Shown here: positions 1-10,986 of the stretch, piece by piece
Position numbering within the stretch: the first letter of the stretch is position 1
Layout of the letters: the number at the start of each line of letters is the position of its first letter
From: Salvia splendens
Taxonomy: Eukaryota > Streptophyta > Magnoliopsida > Lamiales > Lamiaceae
DNA: 64,000 nucleotides
Reading direction: 5' to 3'
NCBI RefSeq assembly: GCF_004379255.2
Contig: NC_056034.1
Location: 7,504,501 to 7,568,500 of the forward strand
Position numbers and translations under genes: made by a program
Notes under the pieces: model-generated
The model's input: the letters and a program-made list of their open reading frames with translations, nothing else
What the model was told of the DNA's origin: nothing
The model's database searches: none

Positions 1-1445
1 AAGCAAAGACAACCAAACACTTTTAGATGAGTGTAAGATGGAGGCTTTTTGAATAGAGCTTGGAAAGGGGTGCTGTTTTCTGGCAGAACAGATGGGGGAG
101 TTCGATTGATGAGGAAAGAGGCTGTAAGAATGCACTCTCCCCAGAAGGAAATAGGTAAGTGAGACTGAAACAAAAGGCTACGGGCTACATTGAGGAGATG
201 TTGATGTTTCCTTTCAACTCTAGCATTTTGTTGGGGAGTTTCCACACAAGAATGCTGAGCTATAGTTCCATAGGTGGAAAGAAGGGAATGGAGGTTGAAT
301 TCAGGTGCATTGTCACTCCTAATCACCTTAATTTTCTTGGAGAATTGAGTGTTGACAGTTGAGAAAAACTGAGTGAGCACTGGTTGGACTTCAGATTTAT
401 GGATGAGAAGGAAAGTCCAAACAAAACGAGAGAAATCATCAACTATGGTCAGGAAGTATTTAAAACCATCATGTGTGGGGGTAGAAAAAGGACCCCAAAA
501 ATCACAATGAATCATATCAAATATTTCAGAGGAAGTGTAAGTTGAGATGGGAAATGGAAGTTTCTTTTGCTTGACAATGGGACAGATTTCACAAGTAGTG
601 AGATGTGAATTAGATGGAGACAATATGCTTGATAAGAGTTTCATTTTATTGAGTGAAGGGTGTCCCAAACGTTGATGCCATATATCAAGACTTACAACTG
701 AGTTTACAGAGGCAGAAAGTGGAAAAAGTTGTTTACAATTTCTGGAAAGCTGAGAAACATCTGAGTTACAGCAAAGAGGTTCTGAAAACTCAAAAATGTA
801 TAGATTCCCAACTCGATTACCCTTCCCAATCACTGTCCCCAGTGAAGCTTCCTGAATTTGGAAGTTATTGTGAGTAAAAGTGACAATGCAAGCTGAATTT
901 TGAGTAAGGGCACTGACTGAAATTAGGTTGAATGAGAAAGATGGTACATGTAAAACTGGAGAAAGGGTGATGAGAGAGGTGAGTTTTACAGTACCTAGAT
1001 GAGTGACAAGAGCTGTGTTGCCATTAGGGAGATTCACAGATGCATTAGCTATTGGTGAGGCAGTAGAAAAAAGAGATTGATCAAAGCATACATGATGCGT
1101 AGCTCCTGTATCTAGGATCCATGTAGGTGAGCTAGAGCATGAAGATGAGATAGAATTTATATATGGAGGAAAGAAAACTGTACCAGAGAAGTTATTGGAG
1201 GCTGGAGTAGAAGACTGAGTAGGAGAGTCACTGGCAGATGTGGAGTTATTGAAGGATGGAGAGTTGTGGAATTTGTTGCTCTGCAAGAGGCTGATAAGCT
1301 GTTGATACTGATCAATACTTGGTAGATTGGTAGTGTCTTCAACAAGATTAACAGACCGGTGCTGGTGAGAGTTGGAGTTTCCAGCAAATCCAGATGCTGG
1401 TTTGTTAAAACCAGAAGGTTGTGGATACTTTCCTTTGCCGCGGCC
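1..1445 (-). CDS. Ty1/Copia pol, part of a split element (protease, GAG-pre-integrase, integrase)
   Basis: Translating the minus strand from 1445 down to base 1 gives one uninterrupted frame of about 480 codons that runs off the window, so the RT and RNase H domains should lie to the left. Reading order: a basic Gly/Arg/Lys stretch after the gag zinc knuckle; the protease motif WILDTGATHHVCFD (near 1080-1125); the GAG-pre-integrase signature DIWHQRLGHPSLNKM (near 640-690) with the CEIC part of the integrase zinc finger; the integrase core CDFWGPF...VDDFSRFVW (near 430-520) and RSDNAPEF (near 290-320); then TPQQNARVERKH (near 190-240), where the usual QNG is QNA. The frame is broken off at 1445 by the Athila insertion and resumes at 18033. 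Family assignment is firm; the exact Copia lineage is not assigned. Confidence 0.88.
1441..1445. repeat. Left copy of the 5-bp target site duplication of the Athila array
   Basis: CGGCC at 1441-1445 lies directly before the LTR start (TGACAAACTC). The same five bases lie directly after the last LTR end (GAGTCA) at 18033-18037. A single duplication around the whole block shows that 1446-18032 derives from one integration into the Copia element. Confidence 0.92.
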
Positions 1446-1633
1446 TGACAAACTCATAGTTTAGGATGTTTAGATGGGTGATTAACACATGTTGTTGAAT
1501 CTTTTGAGGTATAAAGTATATGTTTCACCCACTTTTCAGCTATTTTTTAGAGTTAACAAGTTTGTCGGAGTTTTGATGCAAGAACAGGTCTAAAACGGGC
1601 AAAACGGAGCGAACGGGCTGACCACAGAATGTT

Positions 1634-1819
1634 CGCCCGACCGGGCGAATTTCATATAAAAAACGCCCGGTCGGGCGCAAGCCGAAGAAAACAGAAAGTT
1701 CGCCCGACCGGGCGTTGTTCATCCAACAAAACGCCCGACCGGGCGTTTGAAGCCTCATCGCGATTTACCCAGATCGCCCGACCGGGCATATTCCGACTTA
1801 CAGATCGCCCGACCGGGCG
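1634..1819. repeat. Cluster of six 14-bp GC quasi-palindromes in U3
   Basis: The 14-mer CGCCCGACCGGGCG occurs at 1634, 1701, 1732 and 1806, a one-base variant at 1775, and its reverse complement CGCCCGGTCGGGCG at 1664. The arms CGCCCG and CGGGCG are inverted around a two-base centre. Starts are about 30-43 bp apart in otherwise ordinary sequence, immediately upstream of the TATA box. The cluster recurs in LTR 2 (12684-12869) and, as eight more copies, in the internal region at 8672-8928. This is not a known Athila motif that I recognise. Confidence 0.85.
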
Positions 1820-1860
1820 ATTTGTCGCTGTTGCCAACTTTGCCTCTTTCTTACTCCGGA

Positions 1861-1868
1861 TATAAAAG
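1861..1868 (+). promoter_or_regulatory. LTR core promoter TATA box
   Basis: TATAAAAG follows CTCTTTCTTACTCCGGA and is followed about 30 bp later by CCAAACCCTAAC, a plausible transcript start and beginning of R. The same sequence is at 12911 in LTR 2 and 17099 in LTR 3, which lacks upstream U3 but keeps this box. Confidence 0.65.
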
Positions 1869-2800
1869 GGTTCTCACTCATTTCCAAACCCTAACTCCCA
1901 CACCACGAATCTTAGCAAGAAAGTAAGGTTTTGAGAGGATTTGAAGTCAAGGAGCTTCCCATTTCCAAGAGATTGGAGGAAGGAGACCCCCCACCATCAA
2001 TTCCACCATAGGGAGTTCTAGTATCATTTCTATTATGTGTAGCTTTGTTTTCCTTGTTTTTGCTTTTATGTTAGCTTTGACTATGAGTAGCTAAGCTTTT
2101 AGTAGGGATTTGGTGAAGTTTGAATGGATTGTATGGATTGAATCTATGGTTGAATGCGTATCTATCTCTTTTGTTGGTTTTGTTGAACCTTGGTCTTTTA
2201 ATATCTAATTGCTTAGCTACCAATTAGATAAATCTTGTACCTAATTGATGTTATTGAGAAATACAAGATTAGGATAGATGTGTAATCAACAACTCCGTGC
2301 ATTATATGTAATCGAGAGATGCATAAGCTAGAGAGAGGGCTTGGGTCCGTTGTGCTTTGGAGTCAATCTCGAATTGTATGGACGAGACTCCTACACTAGA
2401 GATTGACCCACGTGTTAGATGCACCCGAGAGGGGGTCTAACCGATTATCCCGACTTTCCTAACCGCATTTGAGGCCCAATAGATGAGCATGACCCATAGA
2501 TGAAATCCTTGATCCATTCTAACGGATCCATTTCCCTATACTTTCCCAATTTGTGTGAAAACCTATCTTTGTTTGTTTGTTTTTCTTAGTTAATTGTCTT
2601 ACTAGCTTATTTGTTCTTTGATCTTAGTTAAGAAAACCAAAAACCCATTTTATTAGTCTAGATAGTGTTCAAAGTTACATCATAGTATTCAAACCGGCTT
2701 TTAGTCTCCGTGGATCGATAATTTAGCTTACCACGTGCTACTTAACTCGTACACTTGCGGGTGACGCTTTTGAATACTAAATTAGCACGAGTCAAGTTTT

Positions 2801-2818
2801 TGGCGCCATTGCCGGGGA
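2801..2818 (+). other. Primer binding site, tRNA-Asp type
   Basis: TGGCGCCATTGCCGGGGA lies six bases after the LTR. It differs by one base from the complement of the plant tRNA-Asp 3' end (TGGCGCCGTTGCCGGGGA), the usual Athila primer. An identical copy is at 13851-13868 in unit 2. Confidence 0.8.
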
Positions 2819-2960
2819 TATAAATTTGCTTTTGTGTTTGATATTGTGAAAAGATAGAGAATACTAGTTTAGACATTTTACTTGCTTTAATTATCTAGTT
2901 TAGTTTTCTAGTTTAGCTCTATTTTGACTTTGTTTCCTCTCTTGTGTTGTGTAGGTTTTT

Positions 2961-5900
2961 ATGCTCACGCGCTCAAGTCGTTTACCCCTTGAGCCGATTA
3001 ATTTAGAGATAGAAGCCGCCAATAGAAGAAGAGGAGGACGAAGGAGAAGAGCAAGAGCTCAACATCAAGTTGAGCCAATGGAAAATCCACATGGGAACAA
3101 TGAGGGAATTCCCCCTCCACCTCCACCTCCATTAAATCAAGACCAAATCATTCTCCAACTACAACAAGAAATGGCGGAGATGAGAAGGGAAAGAGAGGAG
3201 GAAAGGAGGCGAGAGGCTCCGGTTAGAGACGCATTTGGGAACGTCAATATCCCACATCCACCCTATGATACAAGGGTGAATGCCAACAATTTTGAGTTGA
3301 AGACAGGATTGATTCAATTTATGGAGCAACGTGTTTTCTCGGGAAGGCCCACGGAGGATCCTAATAGGCACTTATCTAAATTCTTAGAGATTGCCAATAC
3401 AACTAAGCTTAATGGGGTTCCCGACGATACAATCAAACTTAGGCTATTTCCATTCTCATTGTCGGGATATGCTAGAGATTGGTTTGATAACCTTGAGCCG
3501 GGCTCGGTTACAAGTTGGGACGACTTAGCCCAAAAGTTTTTGGATCGATTCTTCCCTCTAAGCTCCACTCTCAACCTCCAAGCAGAGATCTCCCACTTTA
3601 AAATGAAGGGCCAAGAGTCTATGTTCGAGGCTTGGGAGAGATTCAACGCCTTGCTAAAGAAATGCCCCAACCATGGGTTATCTCCGGGCCATCAAGTGAG
3701 CCTCTTCTACAATGGATGCTCGGAGTTTATCAAGAGTCAATTAGACTTTGGTTCGGGGGGTTCATTCTTGGACAAGGGGGTCGAGGAGTGCAAGAAGATG
3801 CTTCAAAGGCTTGCCTATACTAGCAAGGGTTGGAGCTCGGGCCGAGATAGTTCAATGCCGGTGGCATCGGTTGTGGATTCGGATGCATTCAATCTTCTCA
3901 ACCAACAAATGATGTTGTTGAATCAAAAGGTGGATGGCCTTAGTTTGGGAGTGGCACCTATGGGAGAGCCTTTACATACCGTGGAAGATGTCAATTATGT
4001 GCATCAAGGAGGGAATCAAAGGAACTTCTACAACTATCGCCCTAACAATGGGGGTGGTAATTACCAAGGCTATCGCTCACCCTTCAATGCACATCCAAAC
4101 CTTTCTTATGGCAATCCAAACAATGCTATCCAACCACCTCCACCACCTCGTTTCCCTACACCTAGTGGGTCGACAAGTGGGGCCGCTAATGTGCCCACCA
4201 ATTCTAAACCTTCAAGTGATGATGTCACCCATGAGCTTCTAAAAGCTCTAATGGAGAAGACCGATGGAATCATGACACAATCTACTAAGAGAATTGATAA
4301 GGTTGAGACGGCGGTAGTGGAGGTCACCACGAGAATGGGGGCTTTGGAGCATCAAATGAGTCAAATTGCCCAAGCCGTGGGCCAACTTCATCAACCGGGG
4401 CAATTCCCAAGCAACACCATTCCTAACCCAAAGGATTGCAAGGCTATCAATTTGAGGAGTGGAACAAGCTATAAGAGCCCCCCTATGCCCGAAAAGGAAG
4501 CTATTGTGCAACCCGAAGAAGAAGAGACAATAGAAGTGGAGGCATCAACGAAGAGCCCACCAAAAGATCAAGCCGAGACAATAGTTCCTCCTAAGCCCAC
4601 GGAAGTTAAACTTCCTTTCCCTCAAATGATGCAAAAGAAAAAGAAGGATGAACAATTTTCAAGATTTTTGGATATCTTTAGGAAAGTTCAAATTAACATC
4701 CCTCTTGTTGAAGCACTTCAACAAATGCCAAGTTATGCAAAGTTCCTCAAGGATGTGGTATCACAAAAAAGGAAATGGGGGCACTATGAGACGGTCAACT
4801 TGACGGAGAGTTGCAGTGCAATTATTCAAAGGAAGTTGCCGGCCAAAATGCAAGATCCGGGAAGCTTCACTATTGAGTGCACTATTGGAAATTGCTTTGT
4901 GGGGAATGCCTTGTGCGATCTAGGGGCTAGCATTAATCTTATGCCATTGTCCTTCTTCAACAAGTTGAATATTGGTAAATTGAGATCGACTAGCATTACT
5001 TTGCAAATGGCGGATAGATCGGTGGCATATCCCTCGGGCATAGCAGAAGATATATTGGTGAGGGTGAATGAGTTCATATTCCCCGTTGACTTCGTGGTGT
5101 TGGACATGGAAGAGGATAGAATTGTACCTCTTATTTTGGGAAGACCGTTCCTTGCCACCGGGAAGGCCATGATCGATGTTTCAAAAGGGGAACTTACACT
5201 TCGCCTCAATGATGAGAGCGTGACATTTTCGATATATGAGGCCTTAAAGAGGCATGATGCGGAACCGGGAGGAAGCCTACAACATTGCAATGTTGTGACC
5301 GTGATGGATGAGTGTGTTGGAGGAGTGGCACCGACCTCTTACTTGGATGATCAATTAGAGAGATGCATTTCTCATTCCATGTATTCTTCTCATTCTTTTG
5401 ATGTTTTGGATGCTAACCCCGAGTTGTTGGAATTTGTAGGTGCTTTGGACTCGGCTAAAGAAATCCCTAGATCACTTCGTCCACAATTTCTACCTCTTAG
5501 GAGTGGAAGTGAAGATAGCAATAAAGATGGGGAAAACAAGAAGCTTGAGTTGAAGCCACTTCCACTACACTTGCGATATGCCTTTCTTGGAGGGAATGAC
5601 ACTTTTCCGGTAATTGTATCATCTTCTCTCTCTAGTTTCGAGTTGGATAAATTGTTGAGAGTTCTTAGGAAGCATAAGAGAGCCATTGGGTGGTCCATAT
5701 CGGATATTAAGGGAATAAGCCCAACCGTTTGCATGCATAGAATTCATTTAGACGAGGGGTATAAGCCTAAGGTACAAAACCAAAGGCGACTAAACCCTAT
5801 TATGCAAGATGTGGTTAGAAAAGAAGTGTTGAAATGGTTAGATGCCGGTATGATATATGCTATATCCGACAGTGAGTGGGTGAGTCCTACTCAAGTGGTG

Positions 5901-8441
5901 TCTAAAAAGGGGGGCACCACTGTGGTGAAAGGGAAAAATGATGAGTTGATAGCTACTAGAGTGGTGTCCGGGTGGAGAGTTTGCATTGATTATCGCGCTT
6001 TAAATTTGGCCACTAGGAAAGATCACTTCCCCCTTCCATTTATTGATCAAATGTTGGATAGGTTAGCCGGACATGAGTATTATTGTTTTCTCGATGGTTA
6101 TTCGGGATATAACCAAATTTTGATAGCTCCCGAGGATCAACATAAGACGGCTTTTGTGTGTCCTTATGGTGTCTATGCATTTAGGAGAATGTCTTTTGGG
6201 CTTTGTAATGCCCCGGCTACTTTTCAAAGATGTATGATGTCCATTTTTCATGATATGGTTGAGAATATTATGGAGGTTTTCATGGATGACTTCTCTGTTT
6301 TTGGTATGACATTTGATAGTTGCTTGGATAATCTAACCAAAGTTTTGCAGAGATGTGAGGAGACCAATCTAGTACTCAATTGGGAGAAATGTCATTTTAT
6401 GGTCCGTGATGGGATCGTGTTGGGACACAAAATTTCAGCCGGAGGACTTGAAGTGGATAGAGCCAAGATAGTTGCCATTGAGCAATTGCCACATCCTTGT
6501 AGTGAGAAGGCCGTGAGGAGCTTCCTAGGCCATGCGGGGTTCTATAGGCGTTTCATCAAAGATTTTTCACATATTGCTAGACCCCTTTGCCATTTACTAG
6601 CTAAAGATGTAAAATTTGATTTCACTCTTGAATGTGCGCAGGCATTTGAGAAGCTCAAGGCGGCGTTGGTGAGTGCCCCAATCTTGATCTCCCCCGATTG
6701 GTCTCAACCTTTCGAGATCATGTGTGATGCAAGTGATGTGGCGGTAGGCTCGGCTTTGGGACAAAAGAGAGACAAGATATTCCGGGTGATATATTATGCT
6801 AGTAGGACATTGGATTCGGCTCAAGCTAACTACACCACTACCGAGAAGGAAATGCTTGCGGTGGTCTACTCTTTTGACAAGTTCCGCCCTTACCTTATTG
6901 GGGCCAAAACTATTGTCTTTACTGACCATGCCGCCATCCGCCATCTATTTGTTAAGCAAGATGCAAAACCAAGGCTTATAAGGTGGATCTTGCTCCTTCA
7001 AGAATTTGATTTGGAAATCCGAGATAGAAAAGGGTGTGAGAATGTGGTGGCGGATCATCTTTCAAGATTGGAGCATGCTAGTGAAGAGGAAAAATTGAAG
7101 TTGGTCATCAATGAAGAATTCCCGGATGAGCATTTGTTTTATGTGGCCAAGGGTCAAGTGGCATGGTATGCCAATATTGTGAACTATCTTGTTGCTAAGG
7201 TGATTCCCGAAGGACTTGAGGACTATCAAAAGAAGAAGTTCTTCCACGACGTGAAGTTCTATTTTTGGGACGAGCCTTGTCTTTTTAGAAGATGTGCCGA
7301 CATGGTGATTAGAAGATGTGTCCCTCAAGAGGAGTGGGAGTCCGTTATTATGCATTGCCACACCGCACCTAGTGGGGGGCATTTTGGAGCTAACCGGACT
7401 GCTATGAAAGTGCTCCAAAGTGGTCTATTTTGGCCAACCATCACCAAAGACTGCCAGGACTACGTGAGAAGATGCAACGAGTGCCAGAGAATGGGGGGTG
7501 TTTCTAAGAAGAAGGAGATGCCATTGACGACAATTGTTGAAGTCGAGTTGTTTGATGTGTGGGGCATTGACTTCATGGGGCCCTTTCCTCCATCTAGTGG
7601 GTTCCAATACATTCTACTAGCCGTTGACTATGTATCAAGGTGGGTGGAAGCCATTCCTACCCAAACTAATGATTCAAAGGTGGTGATTAAATTCGTTCAA
7701 AAGAACATATTCACGCGATTCGGCGCACCTCGGGCTATCATAAGTGATGGAGGGTCTCATTTTCGCAATAGGTGGCTAGAGGCGGTCTTAGCAAGGCATG
7801 GAGTGAAGCATCGGGTGACAACTCCTTATCATCCACAAGCTAATGGTCAAACCGAGTTGGCCAATAGAGAGATCAAACAAATATTGCAAAAGAGTGTCAA
7901 TGCTAACCGTAGAGATTGGGCTCTCAAGCTTGACGATGCTCTATGGGCGTATAGGACGGCTTACAAGACGCCAATCGGGATGTCACCTTATCAATTGGTC
8001 TTTGGGAAATCATGCCATCTCCCGGTTGAATTGAAGCACTCATCATATTGGGCGGTGAGGCAAATGAACATGGACTTCACCAAGGCCGGCAAGGAAAGGA
8101 AGCTTCACCTCAATTTACTTGATGAATTTAGGAATGAAGCTTATGCTAATTCCTCAATCTACAAGGAGAGGATGAAGACGTATCACGACAAGATGATTGA
8201 GAGGCGTGAATTCCACAAGGGGGATGCCGTGTTGCTTTTCAACCACAAGTTGAGACTCTTTCCGGGCAAGCTAAAATCTAAGTGGTCGGGACCCTTCACT
8301 ATCAAGGAGGTCATGAGCAATGGCACAATGGAGCTCAAAGGACCCGATGGAAGCACGTTCAAGGCAAATGGTCAAAATCTCAAGAGGTTCTTTACCAAGG
8401 AGCAACAAGACGAGGTCTTTGTGGTTGCCTTGATTGAGTAG
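2961..8441 (+). CDS. Athila gag-pol polyprotein, intact
   Basis: This 1826-residue frame has no stop or frameshift. Domains in order: an Arg-rich N-terminus; a retrotransposon gag domain (about residues 110-290, with [18 protein letters not shown]); a Pro-rich linker; an aspartic protease near residue 652 with the motif [11 protein letters not shown], where Asp-Leu-Gly replaces the usual Asp-Ser/Thr-Gly; reverse transcriptase with FMDD near residue 1107 ([11 protein letters not shown]); RNase H starting at [14 protein letters not shown] and containing [10 protein letters not shown]; an integrase zinc finger (H-H then CNECQR) and a DDE core ([28 protein letters not shown]). The start is the first Met after the leader at 2961. 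The length and domain order match a complete Athila/Ty3 polyprotein, which supports capsid formation, cDNA synthesis and integration. Gag and pol share one frame with no shift site. Confidence 0.93.
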   Translation: MLTRSSRLPLEPINLEIEAANRRRGGRRRRARAQHQVEPMENPHGNNEGIPPPPPPPLNQDQIILQLQQEMAEMRREREEERRREAPVRDAFGNVNIPHPPYDTRVNANNFELKTGLIQFMEQRVFSGRPTEDPNRHLSKFLEIANTTKLNGVPDDTIKLRLFPFSLSGYARDWFDNLEPGSVTSWDDLAQKFLDRFFPLSSTLNLQAEISHFKMKGQESMFEAWERFNALLKKCPNHGLSPGHQVSLFYNGCSEFIKSQLDFGSGGSFLDKGVEECKKMLQRLAYTSKGWSSGRDSSMPVASVVDSDAFNLLNQQMMLLNQKVDGLSLGVAPMGEPLHTVEDVNYVHQGGNQRNFYNYRPNNGGGNYQGYRSPFNAHPNLSYGNPNNAIQPPPPPRFPTPSGSTSGAANVPTNSKPSSDDVTHELLKALMEKTDGIMTQSTKRIDKVETAVVEVTTRMGALEHQMSQIAQAVGQLHQPGQFPSNTIPNPKDCKAINLRSGTSYKSPPMPEKEAIVQPEEEETIEVEASTKSPPKDQAETIVPPKPTEVKLPFPQMMQKKKKDEQFSRFLDIFRKVQINIPLVEALQQMPSYAKFLKDVVSQKRKWGHYETVNLTESCSAIIQRKLPAKMQDPGSFTIECTIGNCFVGNALCDLGASINLMPLSFFNKLNIGKLRSTSITLQMADRSVAYPSGIAEDILVRVNEFIFPVDFVVLDMEEDRIVPLILGRPFLATGKAMIDVSKGELTLRLNDESVTFSIYEALKRHDAEPGGSLQHCNVVTVMDECVGGVAPTSYLDDQLERCISHSMYSSHSFDVLDANPELLEFVGALDSAKEIPRSLRPQFLPLRSGSEDSNKDGENKKLELKPLPLHLRYAFLGGNDTFPVIVSSSLSSFELDKLLRVLRKHKRAIGWSISDIKGISPTVCMHRIHLDEGYKPKVQNQRRLNPIMQDVVRKEVLKWLDAGMIYAISDSEWVSPTQVVSKKGGTTVVKGKNDELIATRVVSGWRVCIDYRALNLATRKDHFPLPFIDQMLDRLAGHEYYCFLDGYSGYNQILIAPEDQHKTAFVCPYGVYAFRRMSFGLCNAPATFQRCMMSIFHDMVENIMEVFMDDFSVFGMTFDSCLDNLTKVLQRCEETNLVLNWEKCHFMVRDGIVLGHKISAGGLEVDRAKIVAIEQLPHPCSEKAVRSFLGHAGFYRRFIKDFSHIARPLCHLLAKDVKFDFTLECAQAFEKLKAALVSAPILISPDWSQPFEIMCDASDVAVGSALGQKRDKIFRVIYYASRTLDSAQANYTTTEKEMLAVVYSFDKFRPYLIGAKTIVFTDHAAIRHLFVKQDAKPRLIRWILLLQEFDLEIRDRKGCENVVADHLSRLEHASEEEKLKLVINEEFPDEHLFYVAKGQVAWYANIVNYLVAKVIPEGLEDYQKKKFFHDVKFYFWDEPCLFRRCADMVIRRCVPQEEWESVIMHCHTAPSGGHFGANRTAMKVLQSGLFWPTITKDCQDYVRRCNECQRMGGVSKKKEMPLTTIVEVELFDVWGIDFMGPFPPSSGFQYILLAVDYVSRWVEAIPTQTNDSKVVIKFVQKNIFTRFGAPRAIISDGGSHFRNRWLEAVLARHGVKHRVTTPYHPQANGQTELANREIKQILQKSVNANRRDWALKLDDALWAYRTAYKTPIGMSPYQLVFGKSCHLPVELKHSSYWAVRQMNMDFTKAGKERKLHLNLLDEFRNEAYANSSIYKERMKTYHDKMIERREFHKGDAVLLFNHKLRLFPGKLKSKWSGPFTIKEVMSNGTMELKGPDGSTFKANGQNLKRFFTKEQQDEVFVVALIE

Positions 8442-8660
8442 TGGAGCTTGCAAAGCGTCGGGCAAATGACGTTAAACAATTGCGCTATGGGGGAGGCAAC
8501 CCCTAGTAGGTAAAATTTATAGCTTTTGTGTTTTTGGTGTGTTTTTATTTTGTTCTTGTTTTTGGTGTGTTTTGTGTGTTTTAAGTGGAACAGGAGATAG
8601 GCTTTGATGGGTGAAAAGCGGACAAAAAAAAACTGGAGAAATGGCGAAATGGACTTGGAA

Positions 8661-8928
8661 TCCAGAAAGTTCGCCCGACCGGGCGTTTTGCAAAGTGCAA
8701 ATCGCCCGACCGGGCGTTTACAGAAATCGAGATTGTCCAGAAAGTTTGCCCGACCGGGCGTTTTGCAAAGTGCAAATCGCCCGACCGGGCGTTTCCAGAA
8801 ATCAAGATTGCCCGACCGGGCGATGTACAAAATACGAATCGCCCGACCGGGCGTTTGATGAAATCGGGGTTGTCCAGAAAGTTCGCCCGACCGAGCGATT
8901 TTCAAAGTGCAAATCGCCCGACCGGGCG
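8661..8928. repeat. Internal GC-repeat tract: eight 14-bp quasi-palindromes within about 76-bp tandem units
   Basis: CGCCCGACCGGGCG or one-base variants start at about 8672, 8703, 8747, 8778, 8809, 8840, 8884 and 8915, so spacings alternate between about 31 and 44 bp. A longer unit of about 76 bp beginning TCCAGAAAGTT recurs at 8661 and 8737 and again near 8873. The tract lies between gag-pol and the second ORF, outside the LTRs, yet uses the same 14-mer as U3. Open frames crossing it translate to repeats such as ARPGV and NRPTGR and are not credible proteins. Confidence 0.85.
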
Positions 8929-9657
8929 ATTTCTTTGCGCGATTTAAAGACGCAAACCAGGTCAGTTTTTACACTTTCAAAACCCTACCCCCATTTCTCT
9001 CTCGTTCCTCTCTACTCTCTCTCGCCCCTCCACCTTCAAATCTTCCACTTACACTGATTTCACACACATACCATCCTCCCAATCCATCTAATTCAAGGGT
9101 TGAACCGATTAATCGGTTGATTTACTCAAGAACAAGCAAAAAGGAGAGAAATCCGTTTTCTATCACTCTAAGCCCGAAAGGTATGATTTTTTTCATTCTT
9201 CTCTTACTTATGTCGGTGTTTAGATGATTATTGGTGAATCGAGGGTTGGAAACTAGCATGTCTTTCGTTTGTTTGGAGATTTCTTGACTAATTGCTAGTT
9301 AGAGGATGAATTTGGTTTGAATGGTTGCTTTGAGCATGAATTGTGCAATTTCCTTCATGGGTTTGTGGTTATTGAGTGTGGGGAACTAGCATGCTTTGAT
9401 TTGTTGATGTCTACATAGATGCAATGTTAGATAAGTGATGCATGTTGGTGGAATGTTTGAGTTAAGCATGATTGAGGTTTATTGTTGTGGAAGAGACATT
9501 GTGTGACACAATGGGGGGTTGATTCTAGTCTCGATAAATGTATGAATGAGAAGTTCTTTTAGTATAGAGTATGTTTGGGGGAGAGTGTCTACATTAATGC
9601 ATCTTTGTGGTTTCTTGTCGAATTGATCTAATACTCTCAATTTTTAGGTAGTGAACG
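8929..9657 (+). promoter_or_regulatory. Leader between gag-pol and the second ORF, with a possible splice acceptor
   Basis: This stretch has no gene. It begins with a pyrimidine-rich tract (8960-9060) and ends with TCTCAATTTTTAG followed by GTAGTGAACG and the ATG at 9658. The AG at 9646-9647, with a T-rich run before it, would make a good acceptor for a spliced subgenomic mRNA of the second ORF, as proposed for env-position genes of Athila elements. No matching donor was pinned down. Confidence 0.4.
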
Positions 9658-10986
9658 ATGGCGCCCAACCACTCTGGAGTTAATTTGAATGCCGAAGAGA
9701 AGAAGAAATGGGCCGAACTCTCACAACTACCCTACCGGGTAGCTAGATATCCATGCCCTATCACAATCCGACGGTTGGGCATTGAGCAGTGCTTCAATGA
9801 GCTATGTGAAGAGGGGCAACTAAATGGGCTCTTCATGGCACAGAGGAACCCCTCCTATCAGAGGCTTACACTGGAGTTCTTGTCTACCCTTGAGGTAATC
9901 ATGAACAGGAGGGAGATAGTTGCCATCAAGTTTCGTATGAGGAATGCTGAGTACACAGTGACGATGGCACAATTCAAGGAGATCTTTGGATTTTCAGGGG
10001 AGGTGTATAGAGAGCCGTTTAACTTCAGTCACAATGCGAATGACTTCTGGAAGGCCATCACTACCGTTGATGACAACTTCGCCGCCAACAGGGCAAAGGG
10101 TTCTCTCATTAGGAACCCAGCCTTGCGCTTACTCCAGAAGGCGTGTGTATGTTACCCCTTCGCTCGTCATGAGCATGGGAGTGTGCAGAGAGACGAGCTC
10201 TTCCTGTTATGGACTATTTTGCACAAGGAGGCTCCCTTGAATTTGGGCCACTTCATGATCAAACATCTTGAGAGGGCTTCGAAGAAGAAAACCGGCACAC
10301 TCTGTGTCGGTGCAGTTGTGTCAGCTATTGCACTCCATCTGGGAGTGTCGACGAGGGGCTTGGTCGCCGACATTGGTGACAACTTGATGGACTTCGGCTT
10401 TCTGAGAAGAACAAGGCTGGTCGGAGTGGACCAACGAGGGCAGATATATTTGATACAGAGGGCAGCAGATCATTACCCCCTCCCGGACACCGTCAACACC
10501 TATGTGAACGGTCCTTTCCACAAGGAAAACTGGAAGATGAAGGCTGCGGTCCACGAACAAGTCACGGCGGTGAATCCGCGGAACTTGCAATTTAGGGATG
10601 TGAGCCCGAGCTCGAGTGTTGATGAAGCGCCCCACATGGGCTTTCCCGAGATCGAGATGGGGGACGAGCAGAATGAAGAAGAAAATGAGGAGGAAGGTGA
10701 GGATCAACCGACCTACCAAGGGGGAGATGAAGCCGGGACAAGCACGCAGAGGACACGAAGCCGACAAGAGCGACAAGAGGAGGACTACGGCTCGATCAAT
10801 GAGAGGTTGACACGGATGGAGTTGCGTCAGCAGGAATATTGGGTCCAGAATGAAGCGCGATGGGACCAGTTCGAAACCAACTGGACCCAATTCACTGATT
10901 TCAACAATGCACAATGGGCCAACATCAATGCCCGATTCGATGAATTCCGTGGCCAGTGGCAGCATCCGCCTCCTCCTCCGCAGTGA
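9658..10986 (+). CDS. Athila second ORF (ATHILA ORF1-like protein in the env position)
   Basis: The 442-residue frame begins MAPNHSGVNLNAEEKK. Residues about 20-300 (QLPYRVARYPCPITIRRLG...PSYQRLTLEFLSTLEV...YTVTMAQFKEIFGFSG) resemble the ATHILA ORF-1 family of plant retrotransposon proteins. The C-terminal third is acidic (runs of Glu/Asp near 335-355), then coiled-coil-like and Gln/Trp-rich, ending in PPPPPQ. I see no signal peptide, no transmembrane segment and no furin-like site, so it does not look like a classical envelope despite its position downstream of integrase. The role of this family is not established. The second unit of the array lacks this ORF. Confidence 0.75.
   Translation: MAPNHSGVNLNAEEKKKWAELSQLPYRVARYPCPITIRRLGIEQCFNELCEEGQLNGLFMAQRNPSYQRLTLEFLSTLEVIMNRREIVAIKFRMRNAEYTVTMAQFKEIFGFSGEVYREPFNFSHNANDFWKAITTVDDNFAANRAKGSLIRNPALRLLQKACVCYPFARHEHGSVQRDELFLLWTILHKEAPLNLGHFMIKHLERASKKKTGTLCVGAVVSAIALHLGVSTRGLVADIGDNLMDFGFLRRTRLVGVDQRGQIYLIQRAADHYPLPDTVNTYVNGPFHKENWKMKAAVHEQVTAVNPRNLQFRDVSPSSSVDEAPHMGFPEIEMGDEQNEEENEEEGEDQPTYQGGDEAGTSTQRTRSRQERQEEDYGSINERLTRMELRQQEYWVQNEARWDQFETNWTQFTDFNNAQWANINARFDEFRGQWQHPPPPPQ

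Larger units (their letters stand above)
1446..2794 (+). repeat. Athila LTR 1 (5' LTR, 1349 bp)
   Basis: It starts TGACAAACTCATAG after CGGCC and ends GCACGAGTCA six bases before the primer site, giving TG...CA termini. It contains a GC-repeat cluster in U3 (1634-1819), a TATA box at 1861-1868 and a long R/U5 (about 1890-2794). Both boundaries are fixed by comparison with the other two LTR copies. Confidence 0.93.

Noticed and set aside
1634..1819. CRISPR-like array
   Set aside because: The repeats are spaced by 16-29 bp, but spacers are not uniform, one copy is inverted, and the setting is a plant LTR.
2801..2818. tRNA gene
   Set aside because: The match to tRNA-Asp is only the 18-base primer site; no cloverleaf follows. 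No tRNA or rRNA gene was recognised elsewhere.
3314..6944. Antisense ORFs of 60-154 codons within Athila gag-pol
   Set aside because: Shadow frames of the intact 1826-codon polyprotein; each recurs at +11,050 only because the coding strand is duplicated.
8604..9057. Open frames through the GC repeats, translating to ARPGV / NRPTGR repeats
   Set aside because: They are by-products of the 14-bp repeat and occur on both strands and in several frames; no start context or domain supports a repeat protein.
9658..10986. Retroviral-type envelope
   Set aside because: No signal peptide, transmembrane segment or cleavage site; the core resembles ATHILA ORF1-type proteins instead.
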